Made by a program: the position numbers and the translations under genes. Positions 17,988-28,240 of a DNA stretch of 64,000 nt are shown one piece after another (positions within the stretch are counted from its first letter, which is position 1; each line of letters begins with the position of its first letter). The stretch is from Desulfobacteraceae bacterium. GTDB lineage: Bacteria > Desulfobacterota > Desulfobacteria > Desulfobacterales > Desulfolunaceae. The notes beneath the pieces are model-generated. The model worked only from the letters and a program-made list of their open reading frames with translations. It did not search any database and was not told the DNA's origin. Location of the stretch: positions 1 to 64,000 of the forward strand of contig JABXKT010000002.1 of NCBI GenBank assembly GCA_013619155.1, read 5' to 3'.

Positions 17988-18665
17988 TTATGGCCTTATG
18001 GAGGTCACCACCGCCACCATCTTATCCACGACATCCTCGATCCCCATATGACTCGCATCCACATGGACGGCATCTTCCGCCGGCTTTAAGGGGGCCAGTT
18101 TTCGATTGCTATCGTTGGTATCACGAACCACAATATCTCGTCTCACCCGATCAAAATCGATATCGTCGCCCCGGGCCTTCAACTCAAGATACCGACGCTC
18201 CGCACGGATATCGGTATCCGCATCGAGAAAAAATTTCACATCCGCTTCGGGAAAAATCACGGTCCCCATATCTCTGCCTTCAAACACAACGGCCCGCTCT
18301 TCGCCAAGACGTCTTTGAAGCACCGTAAGAAATGAACGCACCGCCCCAAGGGCGGAGACCTTCGATGCACGCATGGAGATCTGTGAGGAACGAATCATAT
18401 CGGAAATATCTCGATCGCCAGAAAAGAGCCTCAGGTCGTCCCCTTCTATGCGAAAACGCAGATCGATCGACTTGCATGCCAAGGCGATGGCGTCCTCATC
18501 ATCGGCGGAAATACCTTGCCTTTGAGTCTCCAAGGCAATCCCTCGATAGAGAGCCCCAGTATCTATATAACGATACCCAATACGAGCGGCCAGCATCTTG
18601 CTGACCGTCGTCTTACCGGCCCCTGAAGGCCCATCAATAGTGATAACCAACTCTTTTTTAAGCAT
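17988..18665 (-). CDS. cmk: Cytidylate kinase
   Basis: The 225-residue kinase phosphorylates CMP/dCMP. It begins KELVITIDGPSGAGKTTVSK (P-loop) and contains YIDTGALYRG and GRDMGTVIFPEADVKFFLDAD, all diagnostic of Cmk. The ATG at 18665 is chosen because AGGAAG lies upstream and the P-loop then starts at the usual position; the longer frame to 18722 is not conserved-looking. It precedes rpsA on the same strand by about 100 bp. Confidence 0.95.
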   Translation of the reverse strand: MLKKELVITIDGPSGAGKTTVSKMLAARIGYRYIDTGALYRGIALETQRQGISADDEDAIALACKSIDLRFRIEGDDLRLFSGDRDISDMIRSSQISMRASKVSALGAVRSFLTVLQRRLGEERAVVFEGRDMGTVIFPEADVKFFLDADTDIRAERRYLELKARGDDIDFDRVRRDIVVRDTNDSNRKLAPLKPAEDAVHVDASHMGIEDVVDKMVAVVTSIRP

Positions 18666-18898
18666 TTTCTTCCTAATATAAAGCCTGACCCAAGAGTAAA
18701 TAAAGGCCGTGTCGGGAGACACGACCCCACTGGCACCCCTCCCGCAACAGGTCCCATCTTTTTTTAGTCCCGACAGACACCCGACTGCCGAGCTCTGCCA
18801 CGCACCAACGGGTACTCACCGCAACGGCACGTCTATCCCTATATGCGAACAACTGAAAAATTTACAGCCCACATAGATACCAACACGGGCGGAAAGGG

Positions 18899-19732
18899 TC
18901 AATACCAGGGCCTCACCGGAAACTGGGAGACCACAATACGATTATCAACCTGATGGACCCCTTCGACACGCCGTACGATATTTTCAACGGAAATCTTCTC
19001 CCCTTCCGTGGGAAGGTAACCCGTTAGCATCACCTTACCGGTCTCACAGGGAGAGACCTTCACGGCATTAGACTCCCCCACCTCCATCATCAGCATCAGC
19101 TCCGCCCGCTTACAAATGGCCATCTGGCGAAACTCCCGCCTAATATCTGGTGTCACCGGGTGGAGGGCATTGACCTCCTCGGCGACCCCTTGGATAAGTT
19201 TTACGGCCATATCCGAGGAGACCACACGGGTGTTGAGGGTAAGATCATAGACATTGGAGTCGGTGATATGTCGATTGTGGAGATATTTGATAAAGGCGCT
19301 GCGCTCGCGATCCGACACCTTAATAATGTCACCGGCCACTCCGATATCGACCCCCTTAAACTCGGCATAATTGCGGATCCGGTCCTCCAGAGGGGAGACG
19401 ATACGCACATTCAGAACGCAGGAGAGCCCCTCCAGGATAAACTGGCCACCCCGCCCGAGGATAACCACACGATCGACAGAGGCCGCCTCATACACCATGG
19501 CAGCGATAATATTCCCATAGACACAGTGGTTATGAAATAGCTTCTCAAAGAGGTTGGGAGGACTCTCATCGGCGAGAGAGGCCAGCTCTTTGGTAAAATG
19601 GCCATGGAACCCTTCGGCCTCATGGTGAAATCGCTCCTTGCCGTAGAGCTGATACCCACTCTCCTCGGCGAGCCGGGCGGCAATTTTGCCCCCATGGCTT
19701 CCCACCTGTCTCGATACGGTAATAACGGTCAT
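18899..19732 (-). CDS. Cytidylate kinase-like protein with C-terminal BON-like domain
   Basis: The 277-residue protein starts MTVITVSRQVGSHGGKIA, a P-loop variant of the cytidylate-kinase-like family. It keeps the family's helical middle (GRGGQFILEG, VSDRERSAFIKYLH). The last 65 residues (MLTGYLPTEGEKISVENIV...HQVDNRIVV) look like a BON domain, usually found in periplasmic or membrane-associated proteins. The ATG at 19732 has GGAGG upstream. The classical P-loop lysine context is altered, so the catalytic substrate is unsure. It lies just upstream of true cmk, separated by 233 bp without other features. Confidence 0.7.
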   Translation of the reverse strand: MTVITVSRQVGSHGGKIAARLAEESGYQLYGKERFHHEAEGFHGHFTKELASLADESPPNLFEKLFHNHCVYGNIIAAMVYEAASVDRVVILGRGGQFILEGLSCVLNVRIVSPLEDRIRNYAEFKGVDIGVAGDIIKVSDRERSAFIKYLHNRHITDSNVYDLTLNTRVVSSDMAVKLIQGVAEEVNALHPVTPDIRREFRQMAICKRAELMLMMEVGESNAVKVSPCETGKVMLTGYLPTEGEKISVENIVRRVEGVHQVDNRIVVSQFPVRPWY

Positions 19733-19952
19733 GATACCTCCCTTGTAAAAGCCCCGATAAGATACGAAAACCCATCTGAGAACCCACCGGGACGCTCCCC
19801 GTTTCAATTCCACGGAATCTAAAGAAGAGACATAGAGCCATTTTTCCGGCTCCAGCCAAAGAGTCATACCCAGCCCCTCTTAGGAGCTTGCTTTTCGCAT
19901 AAGAATGCGCCTACAGTAAACGCTAAAAAAATACCCAAATTGAGGTACTTCC

Positions 19953-20471
19953 ATGGAAAATATTACTCAAAAAATAGTCATCAGGCAAGCAGATATCACG
20001 ACCCTCGATGTGGACGTCATCGTAAACGCCGCCAGCACCTCACTCTTGGGCGGCGGCGGAGTGGATGGTGCCATTCACCGAGCGGCGGGCCCAGGGCTCA
20101 TGGCCGAATGTGCATCCCTCGGGGGATGCCCCACCGGCGAGGCACGCATCACCTCCGGGTACAAGCTCACCGCCCGATACATCATTCACACAGTGGGGCC
20201 CGTCTATAGCCACGCCAAAAGCGATCCAGACCATCTGGCCCACTGCTATCGAAATAGCTTCGCCTTAGCCGCTGGGCACCACCTCGCCACCATCGCCTTT
20301 CCCGCCATCAGCTGCGGGGTCTATCGCTACCCCATCGAAGAGGCCTGCGCCATCGCCCTCGAGGAGACCCGCGTCGCCCTTCTCCGGTACCCGGAAATCC
20401 AACGGGTTATCTTCGCCCTCTTCTCAGATCGTCATGAAACAATTTACAAAAGAACACAGGCCACCCTGTAA
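19953..20471 (+). CDS. Macro-domain protein (YmdB/MacroD-like ADP-ribose hydrolase)
   Basis: The 172-residue single macro domain has VDVIVNAAST, the glycine-rich loop LGGGGVDGAIHRAAG, CPTGEARIT and TVGPVY, all hallmarks of MacroD-type proteins that remove ADP-ribose or deacetylate O-acetyl-ADP-ribose. GAGG lies eight bases before the ATG. The gene is monocistronic, convergent with holA, and followed by a repeat element. No partner ADP-ribosyltransferase is visible in the window. Confidence 0.9.
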   Translation: MENITQKIVIRQADITTLDVDVIVNAASTSLLGGGGVDGAIHRAAGPGLMAECASLGGCPTGEARITSGYKLTARYIIHTVGPVYSHAKSDPDHLAHCYRNSFALAAGHHLATIAFPAISCGVYRYPIEEACAIALEETRVALLRYPEIQRVIFALFSDRHETIYKRTQATL

Positions 20472-20514
20472 GGATTCAACCCATACCTTTTCGGGTCAAT
20501 GTGCATACAAAAAA

Positions 20515-20892
20515 GCCTCTGGCAGCCCTGCCAGGGGCCAACCTTTTGCCTGATTTGAAAGATCGGGCTTGCCAAACAGGCATCATTAATGTCTTTTCAA
20601 TTCAATCAAAAAATCAAAGACATATGCGATTTGCCCCGAGGAACGAGGGGTGAAGCGCATATGCACCCTGCTTTACGGTGGCACACCTTGACACCGGAGG
20701 CCGTGCAGCGAAAGTATAGCCTCCGGCGGCCCTGCCGGGAGCCAACCTTTTACAAAAGGTTGCCAAACAGGTTTTTATAGTGACCGTAACGGACCAACGG
20801 TCCCTTACAGTCACACATGTGGGGTCCAGGGCCCTGTCCCTGGCCGCCGGAGGCTCAGTTTTTAAACCCGCGTTGACCATAGCCGGCTTTTT
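20515..20892. repeat. Intergenic hairpin-module repeat element, copy 1
   Basis: This fills the convergent gap between the macro gene and holA. Modules in order: a CTGGCAG hairpin at 20515-20538, which with the A-run at 20509-20514 could terminate minus-strand transcripts; a 43-bp palindrome at 20621-20663 with CATATGCG/CGCATATG ends; the shared AACCTTTT/AAAAGGTTGCC hairpin; the 35-bp palindrome at 20780-20814 (two arm mismatches); and a GTCCAGGG/CCCTGG block ending in GCCGGAGGC. Confidence 0.85.
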
Positions 20893-22314
20893 TTACCGTA
20901 CCCCCTTCTCCCCGGGTCCGCAGCAGATACGGATAATCAAGCGATCGAGGAGCACCGTGGGATCTTCGGGACTGCTCTTCATGGTCCGATCGCAATCAGC
21001 CAGAAGCGCATGGACATCCACGAGCTCTGCCAGAGAGAACCGGGTGGCATTTTGAAGAAGAAGGAAGAGAGGATAGGGACTCCCCCCCCGATTCAGGAGA
21101 AGGTCACTCTTCTTCTTAGAGAGGGAGAGGCTCTCCTGCCACGACTCAACCCGTGCGGCCATGGCTTCATCGGCCGCCTTGATAATGGGCATTCCCCCAC
21201 TGCGGAATTGATTGTAATCCCTTAAACTGCCCAGGGCCTGCCCGTCACGACTCTCAATAAAAGAGCGTGCCAGAATAAGCCGTCGCACCTGATTCACCAA
21301 GGCGGCCAGCACCTGCAAGGGGTGGGTCTCATTGCCAAGCAGGTTTCGCACACAGGCAAGGGCCGATGGTGCATTGCGCTCAGAGATCGCTCCCGTAAGC
21401 TCATAGATAGGATCCTGACGCGTCTTCCGGGTAATATGCCGGGCATCCTCAAAGGTGATGACCGGCTTTTCTCCCACAAAGGAGGCGAGTTTCTCCACAT
21501 CCCCTGCAAGGGTTCTCAAATCAAAGCCAACCATATCGGTGATGTACTTAACGGCGCGGGGCTCCATTTTTTTTCCACACGTAGCGAGAACCCCTCTCAC
21601 CGTCTCGTCAATGATCCGTGCCTGCTGCTCTTTATCGGCTTTTCGTTCACCCTTGGGAGCCGAGCAATCGACGACACTACCCGCCTCCTTAAACGCCTTA
21701 AAAAGGCTCTTGCGCTTATCGACCTGGTCTGTGGTAAGCACCAGGTGATGCCCTTTCGGAATACCCGAGCGAATCACCCGTTCCACCAGACTCAGATCAT
21801 CCATGGCCTGGGGCACGCCAATATTATTCGCCTCCGCCCACGCTGTCACCTCACCCAACCATGACGGCACCTGACCATCATCGGCCAGCCCCTTGATCTT
21901 ATCTCGCCCCTTGGGCATGGAGAGCTCTTTAAACCGGAGGTTGAGCTTAGAAAGAAGCTGGGCAAGGCGCCGGGCCGCCAGCATCATCTTGCCGTCCTCG
22001 AAGGCCTTGGCAATTTTGACCAGCTCCTTGGTCTCCCCTTTTTTTGCATAAAAAATATGGGAATCCCGAAGCACCACCACCTTACCGCTGGAGAAGAGAG
22101 AAAAGGTAGCGACCTGCTCCAAGGCATCTCCCAGCTCAGAGTCCCCTTCCACCACCACGCAGCAAGAGTCGGCAAGACCTGCGGGAAGCAAGGTTCCCAC
22201 CAGGGTTTTCAAACTGCGATCCACGAGAAATTCTTCCCCGTAAATGAGCCAGACCGAGGGCAAGTCGCCCTGCCCCAGGCTCTTTGCCAGGGTGTTATAA
22301 ACCAGCTCAGCCAT
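20893..22314 (-). CDS. holA: DNA polymerase III delta subunit
   Basis: This is the clamp-loader wrench subunit. The N-terminus (SVWLIYGEEFLVDRSLKTLV) is the HolA signature. Later come YITDMVGFDLRTLAGDVEKL and a C-terminal helical collar domain (HPLQVLAALVNQVRRL). At 473 residues it is about 130 longer than E. coli HolA, the extra sequence lying around residues 90-180. It overlaps lgt by 8 bp, so lspA-lgt-holA form one operon. Confidence 0.9.
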   Translation of the reverse strand: MAELVYNTLAKSLGQGDLPSVWLIYGEEFLVDRSLKTLVGTLLPAGLADSCCVVVEGDSELGDALEQVATFSLFSSGKVVVLRDSHIFYAKKGETKELVKIAKAFEDGKMMLAARRLAQLLSKLNLRFKELSMPKGRDKIKGLADDGQVPSWLGEVTAWAEANNIGVPQAMDDLSLVERVIRSGIPKGHHLVLTTDQVDKRKSLFKAFKEAGSVVDCSAPKGERKADKEQQARIIDETVRGVLATCGKKMEPRAVKYITDMVGFDLRTLAGDVEKLASFVGEKPVITFEDARHITRKTRQDPIYELTGAISERNAPSALACVRNLLGNETHPLQVLAALVNQVRRLILARSFIESRDGQALGSLRDYNQFRSGGMPIIKAADEAMAARVESWQESLSLSKKKSDLLLNRGGSPYPLFLLLQNATRFSLAELVDVHALLADCDRTMKSSPEDPTVLLDRLIIRICCGPGEKGVR

Positions 22315-23086
22315 GGGTCACCCCCCGGGCCGATCGCTTGGCCAGGATAAAAAGCATCGTCGCACCGGAGAGGCACAAGAGTACCCCCACCTGCTGAGCC
22401 GGGGAGAGCCCCAAGAGATAGTTGCCTCGCTCATCCCCCCTGGCAAACTCCAGTAAAAAACGGATCACGCCGTAGAGCACCACATATCCCCAGAATAGCT
22501 GGCCTTCAAACCGTTTCTTCTTGCGCACGGCCATAATCACACCAAACAAGGCCAGGTTGGCAAAGGCCTCATACAATTGCGAGGGATGAAGGGGAATATG
22601 AAGCGGCGCCAGGGAGTTGGGATCGGAAAAAGTCACCGCCCAGGGCAGATCACACACATTGCCATAGCAACAACCGGCGTTAAAACAGCCGATACGCCCC
22701 AGAAAATGACCAAAAGGCAGGGCCGGCGTTAAAATATCGATGCTCTTCCAAAAAGGCATCTCCCGCTTGCGCACACAGTAAAAGGCCGCCCCGAGACCAC
22801 CGATAAACCCGCCATAAAAGACAAGCCCCCCCTCCCACACCTTAAAGACATCCAAGGGGTGAGAGAAAAACCAGGGCAGACTCACCAACACATAGAAGAG
22901 CCGCGCCCCGATAATACCCCAGATAAGAATATAGAAGATAAGATCGGCTATTTTCTCTTCATCCTCACCAAAGAGCCGGGCCTCACGCTTGGAGATAGAG
23001 ATAGCGGCAAGAAATGCCAAGGCCATCATCAACCCATAGGTATGAACCACCACCGGGCCTATTTTAAAAAGTATTGGATGCATCAA
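22307..23086 (-). CDS. lgt: Prolipoprotein diacylglyceryl transferase
   Basis: The 259-residue polytopic membrane enzyme transfers diacylglycerol to the lipobox cysteine of prelipoproteins. It begins HPILFKIGPVVVHTYGLMMA, and has GGLVFYGGFIGG and the GRIGCFNAGCCYG signature, the cysteine-rich variant of the Lgt motif. Its ATG overlaps the lspA stop by 4 bp (ATGA), placing the first two lipoprotein-maturation enzymes together. Confidence 0.93.
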   Translation of the reverse strand: MMHPILFKIGPVVVHTYGLMMALAFLAAISISKREARLFGEDEEKIADLIFYILIWGIIGARLFYVLVSLPWFFSHPLDVFKVWEGGLVFYGGFIGGLGAAFYCVRKREMPFWKSIDILTPALPFGHFLGRIGCFNAGCCYGNVCDLPWAVTFSDPNSLAPLHIPLHPSQLYEAFANLALFGVIMAVRKKKRFEGQLFWGYVVLYGVIRFLLEFARGDERGNYLLGLSPAQQVGVLLCLSGATMLFILAKRSARGVTHG

Positions 23087-23580
23087 CCCTCCGCAGGCAT
23101 GCGATCAAGAAGAATATGAAGGATAAGAATCCCCACCCCGACACAGATGGCACTATCGGCGATATTAAAGGCCGGCCAGTGCAATCCCCCCACGTGCCAG
23201 TCGATAAAATCCACCACATTGCCAAAACGAATCCGATCGATGAGATTACCCACCGCACCGCCAAACACCATGGCAAGACCCGAGGAAAGTGCCCGGTGGG
23301 TCTCTGGCACTGTATTGTAAACCCAGACAATAAAAAGAGAGGCCAGACCCGTCACAAAAAGAAAGAAGAACTCTCGGATGGCCTGACTCTGACCGGAGAG
23401 AAAGCCAAAGGCCCCACCGGGGTTTCTCACATGGACCATATCAAAAAACCCTTCCACCAGAGGAAAACCGGTGCCCAAGGGAATGAAATTCAACACCAGC
23501 TGCTTTGAGAGCTGGTCCAGAATCACAACCAGACCGGCCACCAGGATAAGCCGAGGCCACTTTTGTTTAAACCATCTCAT
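23083..23580 (-). CDS. lspA: Lipoprotein signal peptidase (signal peptidase II)
   Basis: The 165-residue protein has four membrane segments and the two catalytic aspartates in GGAVGNLIDRIRFG and VVDFIDWH. The ATG at 23580 is chosen for its AGGTGATGGG ribosome site and normal N-terminus (MRWFKQKWPRL). The open frame runs upstream into the repeat element but that part is unlikely to be translated. It cleaves lipoproteins after Lgt modification. Confidence 0.94.
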   Translation of the reverse strand: MRWFKQKWPRLILVAGLVVILDQLSKQLVLNFIPLGTGFPLVEGFFDMVHVRNPGGAFGFLSGQSQAIREFFFLFVTGLASLFIVWVYNTVPETHRALSSGLAMVFGGAVGNLIDRIRFGNVVDFIDWHVGGLHWPAFNIADSAICVGVGILILHILLDRMPAEG

Positions 23581-23608
23581 CCCATCACCTTTATTATAAA
23601 AATTTAGG

Positions 23609-24040
23609 TCACTATTTAAGCCAAAGAAGAAGCCTCCGGCGGCAAGGTGTGCCACCTTGAAAGCGAGTAGCGTATGCGCTTTACCCCTCGTGCCTCAGGG
23701 CAAATCACATACACCTTTGATTCTTCGCTTAAATCCAAAGTGGTTTTTAAAATAGTTGTTTATCAACTTTTTCAAAAGGTTGCCTCCCAGCAGGGCTGCC
23801 AGAGGCGAAGCTTTCGCCGCACGGCCTTCTATGGTTAAAGTGACCAAGAAACATGCCTCCGGCGGCCAGGGAATTTTTTGCCTAAGCGGCTTTGCCGCCC
23901 CTGGACCCCACGTGTGTGACTGTAACGGACCGTTGGTCCGTTACAGTCACTATAAAAACCTGTTTGGCAACCTTTCCAAAAGGTTGGCTCCCGGCAGGGC
24001 CGCCGGAGGCTATACTTTCGCCGCACGGCCTCCTGCGGCG
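23609..24040. repeat. Intergenic hairpin-module repeat element, copy 2
   Basis: This lies between lspA (5' side) and ileS (3' side). The left flank TCACTATTTAAGC (23609-23621) resembles the terminal motif seen in copy 7. Modules: CAAGGTG/CACCTTG hairpin at 23643-23659, palindrome with GTATG/CATAC ends at 23672-23712, AAAAGGTTGCC modules, and the 35-bp palindrome at 23916-23950 with perfect 16-bp arms. The open frame across it (including AAGGYTFAARPP) is read from repeat sequence and is not considered a gene. Confidence 0.85.
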
Positions 24041-24073
24041 ATGCATTCACCTGTAATCGATGGGCTCACAAAT

Positions 24074-24117
24074 AAAAAAAGGCCGAAGCACGTTCTCATG
24101 CGCCCGGCCCTTTTTTA
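24074..24117 (-). terminator. Intrinsic terminator of ileS
   Basis: GGCCG at 24081-24085 pairs with CGGCC at about 24105-24109, flanked by A- and T-runs, 18 bp after the ileS stop. On the minus strand the stem is followed by seven T. The symmetric flanks may allow bidirectional action. Confidence 0.75.
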
Positions 24118-24134
24118 TTTACGGTTTATACGGT

Positions 24135-26933
24135 TTAGGCTGTCTGGTCAAGGATCCCGCGACAACGCACGCACAAGGTAGGCCTTTCGCCATCCTCGCC
24201 CACGGTGGCGCTCCAGGTCCAGCATCGTCCGCATTTCTCACCGGGGGCTGAAGCCACCTCTACGGCGAGATCCGAGGTTTCAGAGCTCACAAAGGCACCA
24301 TCGGGGGCATCACCCTCGACAAGGGTGAGGTCCGAGACAATAAGCACCTGTTTCAGATCGCAAGAGAAGCTCTGAAGAAACTCCAGGGTCTCTCCCTTGG
24401 CCGTGAGGGTCACGGCCGCATCGAGGTTCTGTCCGATAAGTTTTTCACTTCGGGCCTTTTCAAGGGCCTTGTTGATCTCATCGCGCAGGGTCACGAGGCG
24501 ATCCCAACGTGCAGTAACCTCCTCATTTCTCCAAGAAGCCTGAACCTCGTTCACCGGCATCAGATGGACACTCTCTTTTTTGCCTTCGAAATCTGGCATG
24601 AAGCCCCAGATCTCCTCAGCAGTAAAGCAAAGAATGGGCGCCATCATACGCACAATGCCGTCCACAAGATCGAAGAGCACCGTCTGAATCCCGCGCCGTA
24701 TCTGAGAATCCGCGCCTTCCACGTAGAGCGGATCTCGAACGATGTCGAAATAGAAGCTGGAGAGATCCACGGTGCAGAAGTTATTCAGCCCATGATAAAT
24801 CGCGTGGAACTCGTACGATTTATAAGCCGCCTGAACCCGGTCACTCAGAGAGGCCAAACGGGCCAAAGTAAACCGGTCGATGTCCCTTAAGCTGTCGTAA
24901 GAGACCCGATCGGTATCGGGATTGAAATCTTCCAGGTTCCCCAGCATGTAGCGGCAGGAGTTACGGATCTTCCGGTACGAGTCGCTGAGCTGCTTGACGA
25001 TGTTATCGGAGATACGCACATCATCGCGGTAATCCGTGGAGGAGACCCACAAACGAAGCACTTCTGCACCGTATTTGTTGATTATCTCTTTCGGAGCCAC
25101 CACATTGCCCACAGACTTTGACATCTTATGGCCCTTGGAGTCCACGACAAACCCATGGGTAAGCACCGCTTTGTATGGCGCTTTTCCAGTTTTCCCTACG
25201 CTAGTGAGCAAGGAGCTGTGGAACCATCCGCGGTGCTGATCCGACCCTTCGAGATAGAGATCTGCAGGGCGCCTGAGCCCATCTCGATCGTTTAATACCG
25301 CAGAGTGGGTCACCCCGGAGTCGAACCAGACATCCAGGATATTGGTGTCTTTGGTGAAGGTGCCGTGGCCACACGTGGCGCATACCGACCCTTCGGGAAG
25401 CAGCTCAGCGGCCTCTTTTTCGAACCAGATATCGGCCCCGTGCTCCTTAAAGAGCTCGTAAATCTTATCGGTGGATGCATGGGTAACATGCACTTCACCG
25501 CACTTTTCGCAGTAGTACACGGGGATGGGCACACCCCAGCTGCGCTGACGGGAGAGGCACCAGTCCGGACGATTTTCAATCATCCCGTAGATGCGCTCAC
25601 GGCCCCATGAAGGGATCCACTCCACCTTGTCTATCTCAACAAGAGCCTTTTCTCGCAGGTTGGTCTTGTCCATGGAGAGGAACCACTGGGGGGTGGCTCT
25701 GAAAATAACGGGCTTCTTGCAACGCCAGCAGTGAGGGTAGGAGTGGCTGATATCCTCGTGCTTTACAAGGGCACCGCAGGCATCCATCTTCTCCACGAGC
25801 TCTGCGTTGGCCTTGAAGATAAATTTCCCTTCTAATTCCTCGCCCGCCTCGATGGTGTAGCACCCGTTATTTCCCACAGGGGAGTAGGGCTCGAGGCCAT
25901 ACTTCAGACCGGTGATATAGTCATCGGCACCATGACCGGGAGCGGTATGCACACAGCCGGTACCGGCATCCAGGGTGACGTGATCCCCAAGGATGATCAG
26001 GGAGTCCTGGTCGAGAAAGGGGTGACGGCATTCTTTCTTTTCAAGGGCGATGCCCTCGGTCTCATAAATGATGGTGTAGGACTCTTTCCCGAAAGAGGCC
26101 ATGAGCCCTTCCACAAGCTCCTTGGCCATCACCATCACCTCACCATCTGTCTCCACGAAGGCGTAGGTAAATTCTGCATGGAGACATACCGCCAGGTTGG
26201 CGGGAATCGTCCAGGGAGTGGTGGTCCAGATCACAAAGGAGACCGGTTTCCCGGCAAGAGACGGATCGATCTCAGCGGCATCCCCTTTAAAGGGAAATTT
26301 CACATAAACAGACGGTGAGGTGTGAGGCGCATGTTCGATCTCGGCCTCGGCAAGGGCCGTCTGGCAATTGCAGCACCAGTGAATGGGTTTTTTACCGATA
26401 TACATATCACCATTGGCGGCAAACTCTCCGCACTCCTTGGCGATACGTGCCTCAAAGGGATAATTCATGGTGAGATAGGGCTCATCCCACTCCCCCATGA
26501 CGCCAAACCGCTTAAACTCGTCACGCTGAATATTGACAAAATTCGTAGCGTATTCCCGGCACTTACGACGAATATCCGCCTTGGACATGGTCTTCTTCTT
26601 AGACCCCAGTTTTTTGTCCACATTGTGCTCAATGGGAAGACCGTGACAGTCCCAGCCCGGTACGTAGGGGACATCGAAACCATCCATCTGCTTGGAGCGG
26701 ATAATAATATCTTTCAGGATCTTATTCAGGGCATGTCCGATATGAAGGTTGCCGTTGGCATACGGAGGACCGTCGTGCAGAATAAACTGTTCACGTCCCT
26801 TGGACTCTTCCCTGATTTTTGTATAGAGTCCGCTCTCCTCCCACGCCTTGAGCTGCTGAGGCTCTTTGGTCGGCAGGTTAGCCTTCATGGCGAACCGTGT
26901 CTGTGGCAGGTTCAGCGTTTTCTTGTAATCCAT
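24135..26933 (-). CDS. ileS: Isoleucyl-tRNA synthetase
   Basis: The 932-residue class Ia synthetase has the HIGH motif in [12 protein letters not shown], the KMSKSVGN loop, a CP1 editing domain ([13 protein letters not shown]) and a C-terminal zinc-binding motif CGRCW...LCVRC. Length is typical of bacterial IleRS. GGAGGAGATA precedes the ATG. It lies upstream of lspA as in many proteobacteria, although a terminator and a repeat element intervene. No T-box leader was recognised. Confidence 0.97.
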   Translation of the reverse strand: MDYKKTLNLPQTRFAMKANLPTKEPQQLKAWEESGLYTKIREESKGREQFILHDGPPYANGNLHIGHALNKILKDIIIRSKQMDGFDVPYVPGWDCHGLPIEHNVDKKLGSKKKTMSKADIRRKCREYATNFVNIQRDEFKRFGVMGEWDEPYLTMNYPFEARIAKECGEFAANGDMYIGKKPIHWCCNCQTALAEAEIEHAPHTSPSVYVKFPFKGDAAEIDPSLAGKPVSFVIWTTTPWTIPANLAVCLHAEFTYAFVETDGEVMVMAKELVEGLMASFGKESYTIIYETEGIALEKKECRHPFLDQDSLIILGDHVTLDAGTGCVHTAPGHGADDYITGLKYGLEPYSPVGNNGCYTIEAGEELEGKFIFKANAELVEKMDACGALVKHEDISHSYPHCWRCKKPVIFRATPQWFLSMDKTNLREKALVEIDKVEWIPSWGRERIYGMIENRPDWCLSRQRSWGVPIPVYYCEKCGEVHVTHASTDKIYELFKEHGADIWFEKEAAELLPEGSVCATCGHGTFTKDTNILDVWFDSGVTHSAVLNDRDGLRRPADLYLEGSDQHRGWFHSSLLTSVGKTGKAPYKAVLTHGFVVDSKGHKMSKSVGNVVAPKEIINKYGAEVLRLWVSSTDYRDDVRISDNIVKQLSDSYRKIRNSCRYMLGNLEDFNPDTDRVSYDSLRDIDRFTLARLASLSDRVQAAYKSYEFHAIYHGLNNFCTVDLSSFYFDIVRDPLYVEGADSQIRRGIQTVLFDLVDGIVRMMAPILCFTAEEIWGFMPDFEGKKESVHLMPVNEVQASWRNEEVTARWDRLVTLRDEINKALEKARSEKLIGQNLDAAVTLTAKGETLEFLQSFSCDLKQVLIVSDLTLVEGDAPDGAFVSSETSDLAVEVASAPGEKCGRCWTWSATVGEDGERPTLCVRCRGILDQTA

Positions 26934-27285
26934 TATCTCCTCCAGCGTATAGATCTATCGTGGTCGTACCAGCGAAACTTGATCGTCTCGCAAAAAGTCG
27001 CCCAAGCGAGGTTCTCGTGCGGTCACTTTTTACGAACGCATCAACCATTGGTCTAAAATATAAAAAGTTGCATCATGGAACAAATCCAGGCCCGAGGCCC
27101 GACCCACACTCCCTTATAAAGGATAGGGTACCGCCAGTTGGCGAGGCGTTTTTAACGCCCCTTACCCCAGATGAGAGGCAACAAACAAAGTCCTTCGAAA
27201 CTACTTTTCGAAGAACAGCACTTAAAAATAACCATCAACTCTATGGCATAGTCTCCACCAATGTCAATGGGATTGCCCCAGGTTT
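26934..27285. other. Non-coding gap between rsmG and ileS
   Basis: The 352 bp hold several short inverted repeats: AAAAAGT...ACTTTTT near 26993-27030, GGCGTTTTTAACGCC near 27146, and CTTCGAAA...TTTTCGAAG near 27196-27216. The last could end rsmG transcripts, though the T-run is poor. It presumably also carries the ileS promoter. I see no convincing ORF, T-box or DnaA boxes. Confidence 0.5.
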
Positions 27286-27999
27286 TCAGGCGACAGGCGT
27301 TGCGGTAATGAGAAACAGAGCGCGCTTCGAACCAGAAAAGGGGAGTTCATAGTGGACCACCTCCACGGTAAGTGCCGTCCCTTCCTTTAAAAGCGCCGCT
27401 TTACACGCGAGAAGTCTCTCCTGGTCCTCTTCAAACCCTTTGCCCTTCATGGCGATCATGAGACCCCCTGGCTTCAAAAAGGGAAGAGCCATGGGCACAA
27501 AGGTATCGATGGCCGAAAAAGCCCTGGAGGTCACCACATCGTACCCTTGCCCTCGCCCCGCTTCCAGGGCAAAGTCTTCGGCACGCACATGAACGGCCTC
27601 CAGCCCTTTAAGCTTCAAGCTCCGTGAGACATGCTTTAAAAAACTCACCTTTTTTCGCACCGCATCCACCAGGGTGACGGACAAGGTGTCGTCGGCAATG
27701 AGTGCAGGAATTCCAGGAAAGCCCCCGCCGCTGCCGATGTCCAGAAGCCGTGTACCATGGGGGATATATGGGGTCACCGCCAGGGCATCCACCATATGTT
27801 TCTCCGCCACCTCCATGGGATCGGTGATGGCCGTTAAGTTACACGTTCGGTTCCAGGTGAGAAGTTCCACGGCATAAGCGGCCAGGCGACTCGAGGCCTC
27901 CTCATTCAAGGTCACCCCCAGAGACGCGGCCCCTTTCACAACCCGGGCCACCCACCGCCCATCCATTCCACGCATATTTTCACTATTATTCATATTCAT
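27286..27999 (-). CDS. rsmG: 16S rRNA (guanine-N7)-methyltransferase RsmG
   Basis: The roughly 237-residue GidB-family methyltransferase modifies G527 of 16S rRNA. SAM motif I is LLDIGSGGGFPGIPALI, and EVAEKHMVDAL and VVTSRAFSA are characteristic. ATGs at 27999 and 27993 are both possible, the second better spaced from AAAGGG. RsmG often sits near parAB and the origin, but neither is seen here. Confidence 0.94.
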   Translation of the reverse strand: MNMNNSENMRGMDGRWVARVVKGAASLGVTLNEEASSRLAAYAVELLTWNRTCNLTAITDPMEVAEKHMVDALAVTPYIPHGTRLLDIGSGGGFPGIPALIADDTLSVTLVDAVRKKVSFLKHVSRSLKLKGLEAVHVRAEDFALEAGRGQGYDVVTSRAFSAIDTFVPMALPFLKPGGLMIAMKGKGFEEDQERLLACKAALLKEGTALTVEVVHYELPFSGSKRALFLITATPVA

Positions 28000-28162
28000 T
28001 ACCCTTTGCTATTGATCGCCAGCACCCAATAAAGGCCCTGTTAAACCGATCGGGTCCTTTGATTTACAGTTGACAGGCCATGAGCCCCTGTTCTTATATG
28101 ATCAAACGAAGAGGACACGAATGGGAGCCCTCTTCTTTGTAGGCTCCGTGACACCACATATC

Positions 28163-28240
28163 ACCTAAAAGTTGTGCCCGAAGGGTGAGCCCATTGCGCA
28201 TTTTAACCATAAGACAAAGCGGTGAATGCAACTTTTAGGT
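28163..28240. repeat. Short inverted-repeat element, copy A
   Basis: The ends ACCTAAAAGTTG (28163-28174) and CAACTTTTAGGT (28229-28240) are perfect 12-bp inverted repeats. The right 29 bases (28214-28242, beginning ACAAAGCGGTGAATG) are identical to 56801-56829; the interior differs. It lies just upstream of the Nudix gene. It looks like a miniature mobile or REP-type repeat. Confidence 0.75.

Noticed and set aside
23756-24181. A 141-codon frame over repeat copy 2 and the ileS terminator, and similar frames over other repeat copies
   Set aside because: The translations (for example AAGGYTFAARPP) come from repeated palindromic sequence, recur in different frames at other copies, and have no ribosome sites.
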